Assembly (NCBI RefSeq): GCF_900499075.1
Contig: NZ_UIHC01000031.1
Coordinates: 1 to 39,139, forward strand
DNA: 39,139 bases
Direction: 5' to 3'
Origin: Roseinatronobacter ekhonensis
Lineage (GTDB): Bacteria > Pseudomonadota > Alphaproteobacteria > Rhodobacterales > Rhodobacteraceae
Position numbers and translations under genes: made by a program. The notes beneath the pieces were generated by a model, which had not been told where the DNA came from, searched no databases, and was given only the letters and a program-made list of their open reading frames with translations. Below are positions 16,786 to 24,668 of this stretch, in pieces; the first letter of the stretch is position 1; the number at the start of each line of letters is the position of its first letter.

Positions 16786-18761
16786 AACAACCCACGCAAT
16801 CCTTCGCCCAGACGCTCTTCCACACCGCGCCGCAAGGTATCTTCCAATGCCTCGCCCTCTTCGCGCTGCACGCCCAGTTCGTCTTCGATCTTCGCTTCGG
16901 CCTCAGCGCGCGCGCGCTCCTCAAGGCGCTCTGCCTCTTCGCGCGCCAAGGCTTCCAGCCGTTCGCGTTCCTCATCCAAGCGTTCGCGCGCCAGGGCTTC
17001 CATGTCCAACCGGAAGCGCGGCGCACTCCATGGGCCTGTCACCATTAGCGGCACACGCAGGGCGTTGCCTTCTTCGTCGCGCAGCGCCGACGGAACAACA
17101 CGGTAGTCCAGCGTTTGCGCGCCAATGCCGACCTGACCTTCGCCCGTAACCTGCACGCGCGGCGAGTCGAACAGCAGATCATCATTGCGCAACACACCAT
17201 CGGTCACGCTGAAACTGCCGGTGATGCTGTTGTAGATGGTGCTTGACCCTTCCCCCACATATCCAAGGTCCAGATTGCGCAGCATACCCGCCAAATCCAG
17301 CCCAAGTATCTGGCCTTCGGAAAAGGCAAGCTGCCCATCGCCCTGCAAGCTATTCATGATTGCGTTCAGGCTGCCGCCAGAGCCGAGCAGGTCCAGACGG
17401 CCCTCTACAGTGCCTTCCAGACGTTCGAATCCGGCAGTATCGCGCAGCAGTTGCAACAGGCTCACACCGCTGACCTGCACATCGGCGCGCGTGGACAGTC
17501 CGGAACGATTGTTGACGATGAATTGTCCTGTCACGCCGCCACCGTAAAGCTGTGCTTCGCGGATTTCCGTCACAGCGCGGGAATTGTCGAGGGTGCTGCG
17601 CAGCCGGATCGGGCCGAAGGTGCCGCTATCGCTGCGCAACTCGCCAATGGAAAGCGAGATTTCGCCATCCACAGCACCGACCGCAGACGCATCAATCTGG
17701 TCGCGCGACCAACCGTCCGTCGGTGACTCAGCGGGTGCATCGCCGCCCATGCCCCGCACATCCAACACGGGGATGGACAGTTGCGCGTTGACCTGCGGGC
17801 GCGTTCCGCCCAACGACAGGTCGGCGGCGGCAGTCATGGCGGTTTGCCCTGCGTTAACCGCCCCGTCGCGCAAATAAATCTGCCCTTCCGCCGTCCGCGT
17901 GACCTGACCAGAGAAAGACAGCGGCCGGAACCCGGCAGGTATCTCGCCGCCCGACTGGCCCAAAGCCGCGAGCACCGGCCCAAGTGCGGGCAGATCGCCG
18001 CGCGCCTGCCCCTCTAGCGCCAGATCGGACAATGCCGCACGCCCCTCGAAGCTGGCTTCGGCCCCTGCCAGCGCCAACTCCACCGTGATCGCGCTCAAGC
18101 CGCCTTCAAACAGCAATGCGGCATTCCCCGCACGGAACCCGACAGATAGCGGCTGCCCGTTCATCTGCCCCTCCGCCTCCAACGATAAGGGGCCTCTCAT
18201 CTCGGGCATTCGCAGCGTCGCCGAAACATCGCTCAGGTCCACGACCATATCGGTCGTTTCGTCAATATACCGCAAACGGCCATTCTCGATTCGCGCTTCT
18301 GCCAGTGACACGTCCCGCGCCGCTCCAGCGCCAGTCGCGTTGGCGGCGGGCGCCTCCGGGGCCGGATCAGCGCCGGCGGTCCCGAACTCCCACGTCGCGC
18401 GTCCATCCGCTGCGCGCCGCAGCGTTATCTCCGGCGATTGCAGGACAACCCTCTGTATGGCCACATTGCCCGACAGCAAGCTTATCAGGTCAACGCCGAT
18501 ATCCATTTCATCGGCACGCATCAATGCGCCCTCGCCTGCCCAGTCGGGATTACCGATCGTGATCCCCTCGGCGCGCGCCCCGATCACCGGAAAAACACTC
18601 AACCCGATCTCGCCGTCAATGGTCAGGCTTCGCCCCGTCGCAGCCCTGAACTGGTCTGCCGCGATTGCCGCCAGCCGCTCTGTCGGCACCAGAAACACCA
18701 CCGCACCCAGCAGCACGACAAGCCCCAGAACAACAGCCAACAAGGCTTTGACAAGACGCAT
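16773..18761 (-). CDS. AsmA family protein
   Basis: A 662-residue envelope protein. The single N-terminal membrane anchor is residues ~5-27, followed at once by the AsmA N-terminal pattern ('VPTERLAAIAADQFRAATGR', 'LTIDGEIGLSVFPVIGARAE', 'NPDWAGEGALMRADEM'). The long beta-rich middle is typical of AsmA/TamB-like proteins, which are thought to act in lipid transport or outer-membrane assembly in the periplasm. The C-terminal AsmA_2-like part has 'LDLLGSGGSLNAIMNSLQGDGQ'. The last 80 residues are an unusual Glu/Arg-rich predicted coiled coil ('ERLDEERERLEALAREEAER'). It converges on the ZIP gene and is divergent from the SDR gene. Confidence 0.88.
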   Translation of the reverse strand: MRLVKALLAVVLGLVVLLGAVVFLVPTERLAAIAADQFRAATGRSLTIDGEIGLSVFPVIGARAEGITIGNPDWAGEGALMRADEMDIGVDLISLLSGNVAIQRVVLQSPEITLRRAADGRATWEFGTAGADPAPEAPAANATGAGAARDVSLAEARIENGRLRYIDETTDMVVDLSDVSATLRMPEMRGPLSLEAEGQMNGQPLSVGFRAGNAALLFEGGLSAITVELALAGAEASFEGRAALSDLALEGQARGDLPALGPVLAALGQSGGEIPAGFRPLSFSGQVTRTAEGQIYLRDGAVNAGQTAMTAAADLSLGGTRPQVNAQLSIPVLDVRGMGGDAPAESPTDGWSRDQIDASAVGAVDGEISLSIGELRSDSGTFGPIRLRSTLDNSRAVTEIREAQLYGGGVTGQFIVNNRSGLSTRADVQVSGVSLLQLLRDTAGFERLEGTVEGRLDLLGSGGSLNAIMNSLQGDGQLAFSEGQILGLDLAGMLRNLDLGYVGEGSSTIYNSITGSFSVTDGVLRNDDLLFDSPRVQVTGEGQVGIGAQTLDYRVVPSALRDEEGNALRVPLMVTGPWSAPRFRLDMEALARERLDEERERLEALAREEAERLEERARAEAEAKIEDELGVQREEGEALEDTLRRGVEERLGEGLRGLLGGN

Positions 18762-18872
18762 GTAAAACTCTCCCGGATCAATTCGCAGGTCACAAGCCTA
18801 ACGGCCTTGGCAGCGCTTGTCTTTCACAAATTCACTGTCCAAACTACGGGGCGCAGGCAAAGGGAGGATACC

Positions 18873-19628
18873 ATGTCAGAGCAAAAAGTGGCCTTGGTCA
18901 CGGGGGCCGCGCGCGGCATAGGGCTGGCGACAGCACAGGATTTCGCCGCGCAGGGCTGGCAGGTGCTTATGCTGGACCGTGATGCAGAGGAATTGGGCCG
19001 CGTGGTGAGCGATGTGCCGGGTGCCGTGGCGCTGGATTGCGATATCTCGGACGCAGATGCCGTGGCGTCCGTTTTCAATGGGATCGACCGGCTGGACTGC
19101 CTTGTGAACAATGCTGGTGTGGCGCAGTTCGGACCGATAGAGCAGTGCGATTTCGCGCTTTGGCGCAGCGTTATGGCCACCAATCTGGACGGCACATTCC
19201 TGTGTTCTCAGGCGGCCTTGCCACTGCTCAAGGCCAGCCGTGGCAATATCGTCAACATCGCCTCTATATCTGGCTTGCGCGCGTCGACCTTGCGTGTGGC
19301 CTATGGCACCTCCAAGGCTGCGGTCATCCAGATGACCAAACAGCAGGCGGCGGAGCTCGGCGAATTCGGCGTCCGCGCGAATTGCGTCTGCCCCGGCCCG
19401 GTGCGCACCAAGCTGGCCATGGCAGTTCACAGCCAGGACATTATCGACGCCTATCACGACGCGGTCCCGCTGAACCGCTACGGATCGGAAGCCGAGATCG
19501 CGAATGCGATCACATTCCTCGCCTCGGAAAAGGCAAGCTATATCACGGGTCAGATTCTAGCGGCGGATGGTGGTTTTGACAGCACCGGCGTCGGCCTGCC
19601 CGCGCTGCGCGGCAAGGGCGCGGCATGA
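18873..19628 (+). CDS. Short-chain dehydrogenase/reductase
   Basis: A 251-residue classical SDR. The cofactor motif is 'VTGAARGIG' (residues ~9-17), D35 at the end of strand 2 suggests NAD over NADP, 'NNAG' is at 79-82, and the catalytic residues are S131, Y144 and K148 ('YGTSKAA'). The C-terminal 'YITGQILAADGGFDSTG' is typical. The substrate cannot be read from sequence. A strong GGGAGG ribosome site marks the start; the frame is open further upstream over the asmA promoter but without support. Its stop overlaps the start of a decayed SAF-domain oxidoreductase (ATGA), so the two were once a coupled pair. Confidence 0.9.
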   Translation: MSEQKVALVTGAARGIGLATAQDFAAQGWQVLMLDRDAEELGRVVSDVPGAVALDCDISDADAVASVFNGIDRLDCLVNNAGVAQFGPIEQCDFALWRSVMATNLDGTFLCSQAALPLLKASRGNIVNIASISGLRASTLRVAYGTSKAAVIQMTKQQAAELGEFGVRANCVCPGPVRTKLAMAVHSQDIIDAYHDAVPLNRYGSEAEIANAITFLASEKASYITGQILAADGGFDSTGVGLPALRGKGAA

Positions 19629-20657
19629 ACCTTGCCCGTCTAGCGTCTGAACGCGGCGCCCCATCCGCGTTGCCCTGATCGGGCCTCGCAATGACCTCGT
19701 GATGGTCAATCTCGAGGCCGGTGTCCTCGTCGATCTCGAACTCGTCCGCAGCGCTTCACAAGCGGGCGTGGCGTATTCCATGGCCTATGGCGATCAGCCC
19801 GCGCTTGTGTCGGAAATGGTCGACTGGGCGCGCGCTACGGGGTTTCAGGTCGCCGCGGCGGGCAAGGGCACCAAGTATCTGCCCGCGTATCATCACGTCA
19901 CACACAATGATGTCTGGTCGCACTATGGCCTGACCCCGTCCGAAGCCGCACGCGCGGGCATGAATCCACAAATGTTCAACTCGTTCCTCGACGGCACGAA
20001 ATCCGCCATAGAGGCTGCGGCCATGGCCAATTCCTGCGGGTTGGACGTGCCGGAAGCGGGGGTTGCCTTCCCGCCCTGCGGTGTCGACGATCTGGCCCAT
20101 ATTCTGCGCCCCGCAAACATCGGCGGCAGCTTGATCGCGACGGGATGGTCGAGGTCATCTCGTCCCTGGAGCGCGACGGTCGGCCCGTGTTCCGCGACTT
20201 GCGCTGGGGTGTCTATGTGGTTCTGAAAGCGCCCAACGACTACGCCGCCGCCTGCTTCAAGCAAGACGGGCTGCCGACCGACACAACCGGGCGCTATGCC
20301 GCCATATATAAACCCTTCCACCTGATCGGGCTGGAACTGTCGGTCTCGGTCCTGTCGGTCGCGCTGCGCCATGAACCAACAGGGCAAACCCGCGACTGGC
20401 GGGGCGATGCGGTTGCCGTAGCCAAACGGCCCCTGCGGTCAGGCGAAACGCTGGACGGCGAAGGCGGCTGGACGGTCTACGCCCGCGCGACCAGCGCAAA
20501 GGCAAGCAAGGCTGATGCACTTTTGCCAATCGGCCTTGCGCATGGCGTCACGCTGACCCGCGACGTGGCTGCGGGAGAGGTGCTGCGTATGGCCGATGTC
20601 CATCTGAATGACACCAGCGCAGGCGCCCAATTTCATCGCGCGATGCTGTCAGGCTAA
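19625..20657 (+). pseudogene. Decayed SAF-domain NAD(P)-binding oxidoreductase
   Basis: Remains of a homoserine-dehydrogenase-like oxidoreductase with a C-terminal SAF domain, a family usually over 400 residues. Translation starts at 19625 (MNLARLASERGAP) but hits a stop at 19676. A one-base loss in the C run at 19659-19662 would restore 'PIRVALIG'. From there the frame jumps to 'NDLVMVNLEAGVLV', so roughly 100 residues of the Rossmann fold seem deleted. The middle part ('FQVAAAGKGTKYLPAYHHVT', 'MFNSFLDGTKSAIE', 'FPPCGVDDL') then shifts frame again near the G run at 20142-20144 into 'MVEVISSLERDGRPVFRDLR' and the SAF part ('AVAKRPLRSGETLDGEGGW'). Three separate lesions make a sequencing error unlikely. 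The reading against the family is from memory. Confidence 0.85.
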
Positions 20658-20672
20658 AAGCCGCCCCTTGCC

Positions 20673-20695
20673 GCTTCATCTTGCCAGAAATACTC
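20673..20695. repeat. Partial copy of the Rhodobacteraceae intergenic repeat
   Basis: The stretch starting 'GCTTCATCTTGCCAGAAATA' resembles the left edge of the element at 10303-10325 ('CTTCATTCTTGCCCCAAATA'), but the GC-rich hairpins are missing. It sits just after the decayed oxidoreductase and looks like a degenerate copy. Confidence 0.4.
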
Positions 20696-20769
20696 ACGTC
20701 ACGACGTTGGCCAGTAGCACTCCGAAAAGGGGGTGTCGCTTAGGCGCAAAGCGGATTATCTAGCCGCAC

Positions 20770-21213
20770 ATGACCCTGCGCGCCGATTTCTGGGACACTG
20801 TTCCCCTGACCGAGATGACCGCCCCCGAATGGGAGGCGCTCTGCGATGGCTGCGGGCGGTGCTGCCTGAACAAGCTGGAAGATATTGACACGGATGAATT
20901 GATCTTCACCCGCGTCGCCTGCCGCCTGTTCGATGACAGCACCTGCCGCTGCGCCAGCTATGACAACCGCAAATCGCTGGTGCCCGAATGCGTGGTGCTG
21001 ACCCCCACAACCCTGCCGGACATCGCCTATTGGATGCCGGAAACCTGCGCTTACCGTTTGCTGCATGAAGGCCATAAACTGCCGCTCTGGCACCCGTTGA
21101 TCACGGGCGACCCGGACACGGTGCGGCAGGCAGGTGTCTCGATGCATGACCAGACCGTGTCGGAAACCACGGTCGCGCTGGACGATTGGGAAGACTACCT
21201 TCTGGACGACTGA
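20770..21213 (+). CDS. YcgN-like cysteine-cluster protein (UPF0260)
   Basis: A 147-residue cytosolic protein with the YkgJ/YcgN-type metal-binding cysteine pattern: C25-x2-C28-x2-C31-C32 ('LCDGCGRCCLNKLEDID'), then C51, C59, C61 and C74. The 'AYRLLHEGHKLPLWHPL' and 'VALDDWEDYL' segments are typical of the UPF0260 group. The family is thought to bind zinc or iron; no reaction is established. The ribosome site is weak. The last 19 bases overlap the end of the convergent EamA transporter gene. Confidence 0.88.
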   Translation: MTLRADFWDTVPLTEMTAPEWEALCDGCGRCCLNKLEDIDTDELIFTRVACRLFDDSTCRCASYDNRKSLVPECVVLTPTTLPDIAYWMPETCAYRLLHEGHKLPLWHPLITGDPDTVRQAGVSMHDQTVSETTVALDDWEDYLLDD

Positions 21214-22064
21214 AGCCGCATCAGTAGCCACAGGTTCGACGCCAGCAGAACAGCGATCACGACGGCACCGCCCCAGATGGCCCAGATGCCCGGGTCTTCA
21301 CCCAAAAGCGCCCAGACCAGCAGCGGCGCCAGAACCGATTCCAGCAGCAAGAGCAGGGAGACTTCGGCAGAGGTGATGTAGCGCGGCCCCATCGTCATGA
21401 GCGACGACGCCATAGAGATGAATGCCCCATGCGCCAGCAAAAGCGGCCATTGCACCGCAACCGGCCCCATAACATCGGCAAAGGGCAACAGCACAAGCGC
21501 CGCCCCGATCAGCGATATCGGCACGGCCGCCAGCATGGAGCGCCCACGCAGCAGCCGCAAAGCGGTCATGGCGGCCGCGAAACACGCGGCGACACCCAAC
21601 GCGACAAGATCGCCTTGCCAGCTTGCGCCCGCGGTTTCATGCGATCCGCGCAGGATCAGCCCAAGCCCGGCAAACACGCCCGCCATGGTCAGCACCATGC
21701 GAATCGAGATCGGCTCGCCAAGGAAGATGCGGCTGAACACGGTCGCAAATACTGGCGTGGCAGCAAGGATGAACACCACATTCGCCACGCTGGTCAGCGA
21801 CACAGCCAGCACGAAACCGCTTGCGGCCATGCCGAAAAAGACCAGATAGGCCAGCCCTGCCCGCCCCGTCGTGGCCAGCGACGTCACTGCGCGCGGCCCC
21901 TGCGTGGCCAGCACGAACGCCAGAATCAGCCCGCCTGCGATCAGGTTGCGCCAAAAGGCGGTGGTGATGGCAGACGCGTCGATCAACCGCACGAACAGCG
22001 AATCCGGCACGATGAACAGCACGCCCAATGTGGTCAGGGCCAGACCTTTAACATGTTCACTCAT
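21195..22064 (-). CDS. EamA-family (DMT) transporter
   Basis: A 289-residue inner-membrane protein with ten predicted helices in two repeats, the drug/metabolite transporter layout. The first repeat has 'FWRNLIAGGLILAFVLA' and 'ASGFVLAVSLTSVANVVFI'. The second has 'YITSAEVSLLLLLESVLAPL', the usual EamA marker near helix 9. Family members export or import amino acids, purines or other small molecules; the substrate cannot be read here. It starts 27 bases after the P1 peptidase stop on the same strand, so the two may be co-transcribed. Its end overlaps the convergent YcgN gene. Confidence 0.88.
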   Translation of the reverse strand: MSEHVKGLALTTLGVLFIVPDSLFVRLIDASAITTAFWRNLIAGGLILAFVLATQGPRAVTSLATTGRAGLAYLVFFGMAASGFVLAVSLTSVANVVFILAATPVFATVFSRIFLGEPISIRMVLTMAGVFAGLGLILRGSHETAGASWQGDLVALGVAACFAAAMTALRLLRGRSMLAAVPISLIGAALVLLPFADVMGPVAVQWPLLLAHGAFISMASSLMTMGPRYITSAEVSLLLLLESVLAPLLVWALLGEDPGIWAIWGGAVVIAVLLASNLWLLMRLQSSRR

Positions 22065-22091
22065 TGCATCTTTGTCGGATGCAGGCGCGCG

Positions 22092-23087
22092 CTAGTCAAG
22101 CGGCAGATGCGCCGCGGAATACGGCCTTTGCGTCATGTGACCGGGCGGGTCGGCATGGAACACCGCACGCGCAATCGCCCGTGCAAGACAAGTGGCCGCC
22201 GCATGGCCCAAACCGACCATATCCAACGCTGTGGCGCGCGCGCCTGCGCCGGTCGACACGGCAAATACGATGTCACCATCGAATTGCGTATGCGATGGCA
22301 CAATCGCGCGTGCCATGCCGTCATGCGCGGCAATCGCCAGACGGGTCAGTTGAGCCTGGGTCAGCGCAGCGTCGGTGGCGACAATGGCCAAGGTCGTAGC
22401 TTCGCGTGCCAGTTTCGTGACGGGCGGGGTGGCATAATCCGCGCGCGGTGCAGGGCCAAGCCCGCCGAATTCGTCGTTCCACTCAAAGGGCGCGGCCCAG
22501 AAATGCGGCCCCTGCCCCACGGTGACACTGCCAACCGGGTTTGCGGCGACCAATGCGCCCACGGTTGCACCGCCGTCGAGCACCCAAGAGGCCGAGCCGA
22601 TGCCCCCGGACACCGTCGCCGTCGTTGCGCCCAAACCGGCGCCGTGACTGCCCAGCGCAAAATCCGGCGATGCCGCGTCGAGCGCTGCCCGGCCAAGCGC
22701 GGGATAGGGATTCGCCTCCCAGTCCTTTGCGCCACCATTTGCAAGATCGAACAGGATCGCGGCAGGTACGATTGGCACACGCTGCCCCGCGACGGCGAAG
22801 CCGCGCCCTTGGGCGCGCAACCCATCCATAACGCCGGAAGCTGCATCAAGCCCAAAGGCAGACCCGCCTGACAGGACGATGGCATCCACCTCTTGCACCA
22901 GACGGTCGGGCGCCAGCAATTCCGTTTCTCGGGTGCCCGGCGCGCCGCCCATGATATGCAGACCGGCCCCGAACGGCGCATCGGCAACCAGCACCGTCGC
23001 CCCGCTTAAAAGACGCGCATCTTGCCCATGGCCGACACGCAGCCCAGCAACATCGCTGATCAGGTTGCGCGGGCCGGGGCAGTTCAT
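22092..23087 (-). CDS. P1-family (S58, DmpA/NylC-like) peptidase
   Basis: A 331-residue Ntn-type hydrolase of the P1 family, whose members cut themselves to free an N-terminal Thr/Ser nucleophile and act as aminopeptidases or amide hydrolases. Family marks are 'GLRVGHGQDARLLSG' near the start, 'VLSGGSAFGLDAASGVMDGL', 'GLGATTATVSGGIGSAS' and 'VATDAALTQAQLTRLAIAAH'. The cleavage region reads 'AREATTLAIVATDA', with alanine where NylC-like proteins have Asn before the nucleophilic Thr. The start at 23087 overlaps the upstream small gene's stop by 4 bases (ATGA), so translation is coupled. A frame open to 23132 is not used. Confidence 0.87.
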   Translation of the reverse strand: MNCPGPRNLISDVAGLRVGHGQDARLLSGATVLVADAPFGAGLHIMGGAPGTRETELLAPDRLVQEVDAIVLSGGSAFGLDAASGVMDGLRAQGRGFAVAGQRVPIVPAAILFDLANGGAKDWEANPYPALGRAALDAASPDFALGSHGAGLGATTATVSGGIGSASWVLDGGATVGALVAANPVGSVTVGQGPHFWAAPFEWNDEFGGLGPAPRADYATPPVTKLAREATTLAIVATDAALTQAQLTRLAIAAHDGMARAIVPSHTQFDGDIVFAVSTGAGARATALDMVGLGHAAATCLARAIARAVFHADPPGHMTQRPYSAAHLPLD

Positions 23088-23425
23088 TTCGAAGGCTCCT
23101 GATCTAGAAAATACGCATCGTGTATTTGCCAATAGGCCAGAAGGTCAAGAGCGGTATCGGCAGGCATACCAAGCGCCTGCATGGCCCGCAGATCCGTCGC
23201 GATCAGCGTCGCGACCTGCCACCCTTCTCGAGCACGCGTGCCGCTGGGTCCATCCGGACCGAACATGCCTTCGACGGCATCACAGCCGGTCGCTATGGCC
23301 AAAACAAGGTCCAGGATCTGCACACCAGGCCAGTCACGCGCCAATGATGCGGGCAAACTGCGCACAGGAATACCCTGAGCGCAGAGCGTTTCAATCACCC
23401 GCTCCGCCATGTCCTGAACTTGCAC
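23084..23425 (-). CDS. Small hypothetical protein coupled to the P1 peptidase
   Basis: A 113-residue protein I do not recognise. It is mostly predicted helix, has no signal peptide or membrane segment, and contains one cysteine (in 'IATGCDAVEGMFGPDG'). The frame can begin at GTG 23425 or at ATG 23410 (MAERVIETL); neither has a convincing ribosome site. Its stop overlaps the peptidase start by 4 bases, so the pair is translationally coupled and may work together. Codon use looks like the neighbours, so it is probably a real gene. Confidence 0.6.
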   Translation of the reverse strand: MQVQDMAERVIETLCAQGIPVRSLPASLARDWPGVQILDLVLAIATGCDAVEGMFGPDGPSGTRAREGWQVATLIATDLRAMQALGMPADTALDLLAYWQIHDAYFLDQEPSK

Positions 23426-23451
23426 TATACCGGCACACCCTTACCAAACCG

Positions 23452-23501
23452 GTCGGGATACGGCACCACCCCGTGCCACCCGACCACGACCACCGGTCGT
23501 G
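23452..23501 (-). terminator. Double hairpin after mrpG
   Basis: Two stem-loops lie in the gap between mrpG and the small hypothetical gene. One is a two-tier stem (GTCGGG/CCCGAC outside, GGCAC/GTGCC inside, 23452-23484). The other is CACGACC/GGTCGTG with a 3-base loop (23485-23501). They probably end the mrp transcript; no T run is present. Confidence 0.45.
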
Positions 23502-23526
23502 ACTATGGCGCAGGATCACGCATCGA

Positions 23527-23892
23527 TCAATCCGCAGCGCTGTCTTGGCCGATATGACCCGCCCAACGCGTGCCGCTGCGCTCTGGCTTTGGCAGGTCAC
23601 GCTCTGCCACATGGTTGCGCAACTGCACCCTTGCGATGAAAAACGCGGTGATTGGTGCGGCAAGAAACAGGAATAGCGTAATCATCAGTTCATGAAAACT
23701 GATCGTGCCCTCGATACCGTAGAAATAGAGCATGGACGCGATCAGCACACCGCCCACCCCCAAGGTGGTGGCCTTGGTCGGTGCATGCAGACGGGTCATC
23801 TGGTCGGGCAGTTTCAGCAAGCCGACAGATCCGACCAGCCCGAAAAAGCCTGCAATAACCAGCAGCGCCGCAATTGTGTATTCCAGAATCAT
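23527..23892 (-). CDS. mrpG: Mrp antiporter subunit G (MrpG/PhaG/MnhG)
   Basis: A 121-residue membrane subunit of the Mrp cation/proton antiporter with three helices. The family pattern is clear: 'GFFGLVGSVGLLKLPDQMTRLHAPTKATTLG' spans residues ~15-45, and 'ITLFLFLAAPITAFFIA' forms the third helix. The polar C-terminal tail is cytoplasmic. It is the last gene of the six-gene operon, 12 bases after mrpF, and the complex works only when all subunits assemble. Confidence 0.94.
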   Translation of the reverse strand: MILEYTIAALLVIAGFFGLVGSVGLLKLPDQMTRLHAPTKATTLGVGGVLIASMLYFYGIEGTISFHELMITLFLFLAAPITAFFIARVQLRNHVAERDLPKPERSGTRWAGHIGQDSAAD

Positions 23893-23904
23893 GACTCCGC
23901 TTCC

Positions 23905-24177
23905 TTATTCGATGATGTTGCCGCGCAGAATGTAACGGCAATAGGCCACGGTCGAGATAAAGCCCATCATGGCAAACAGCATTGCCGCCTCGAAGAACAC
24001 GCCTGTCCCGAACGCGATGCCGTAAAGCACAATCAGCGCAATCACGTTCACGACCATTGTGTCCAGCGCCAGGATCTTGTCGCCGGGATTTCCCGCACGC
24101 ACCAGAAACCACAGGTTCATCAGCAACCCGAGGCCAAAACAGGCGGCCGCAAAGGTCAGGGCATAAGTCAGGATCAT
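23905..24177 (-). CDS. mrpF: Mrp antiporter subunit F (MrpF/PhaF/MnhF)
   Basis: A 90-residue three-helix membrane subunit. The family core 'RAGNPGDKILALDTMVVNVI' lies between helices 1 and 2, including the conserved Asp of 'GDKILALD'. The start at 24177 overlaps the mrpE stop by 4 bases (ATGA); a longer frame to 24258 lies inside mrpE and is not used. Confidence 0.93.
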   Translation of the reverse strand: MILTYALTFAAACFGLGLLMNLWFLVRAGNPGDKILALDTMVVNVIALIVLYGIAFGTGVFFEAAMLFAMMGFISTVAYCRYILRGNIIE

Positions 24178-24665
24178 TCGAAAATCTCCTTCAGGCGGCG
24201 CTCGTATCGCGATTTTATATCCCGTGCCGTGGCCTTTGGGTCGGGCGCATGCAGGCAATGCACCAGCAGGCTGGCACCATCTTCGGACAGGTCAGACGAG
24301 ACGGTGCCCGGCGTCATGGTGATGGTGCCCGCCAGAATGGTGATGGCTTCCGGCGTGCGCAACTCCAGCGGGATACTGACCCATGCGGGCGACAGATCCG
24401 CGTTGCGTTTGAACAGGATGATTGCCGCAACCTGCACATTGGCCACGCAGATATCCCACAACACGACAAGGATATATTCAATAATCTTCAGCGGGTTACG
24501 CAGCTTGGGGCGGTCGGGCCAATAGGCCGCCGTGACCAGCGGCACGATGGTGCCAAGGATCAGCCCGAAAACAAGCGCATTCAGCGTCAGCACATTGACC
24601 AGCATGACCCAGACAGCGGTCAAGACCAGCGTCAGCAGCGGGTGGGGGAAGAGTTTTCTCAGCAT
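24174..24665 (-). CDS. mrpE: Mrp antiporter subunit E (MrpE/PhaE/MnhE)
   Basis: A 163-residue subunit with two N-terminal helices (about residues 10-48) and a cytoplasmic C-terminal domain. The family signature is seen as 'VANVQVAAIIL' and 'GTITMTPGTVSSDL', followed by 'LLVHCLHAPDP'. It starts 3 bases past the mrpD stop and overlaps mrpF by 4, so it is co-translated with both. Confidence 0.94.
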   Translation of the reverse strand: MLRKLFPHPLLTLVLTAVWVMLVNVLTLNALVFGLILGTIVPLVTAAYWPDRPKLRNPLKIIEYILVVLWDICVANVQVAAIILFKRNADLSPAWVSIPLELRTPEAITILAGTITMTPGTVSSDLSEDGASLLVHCLHAPDPKATARDIKSRYERRLKEIFE

Positions 24666-24668
24666 CGG

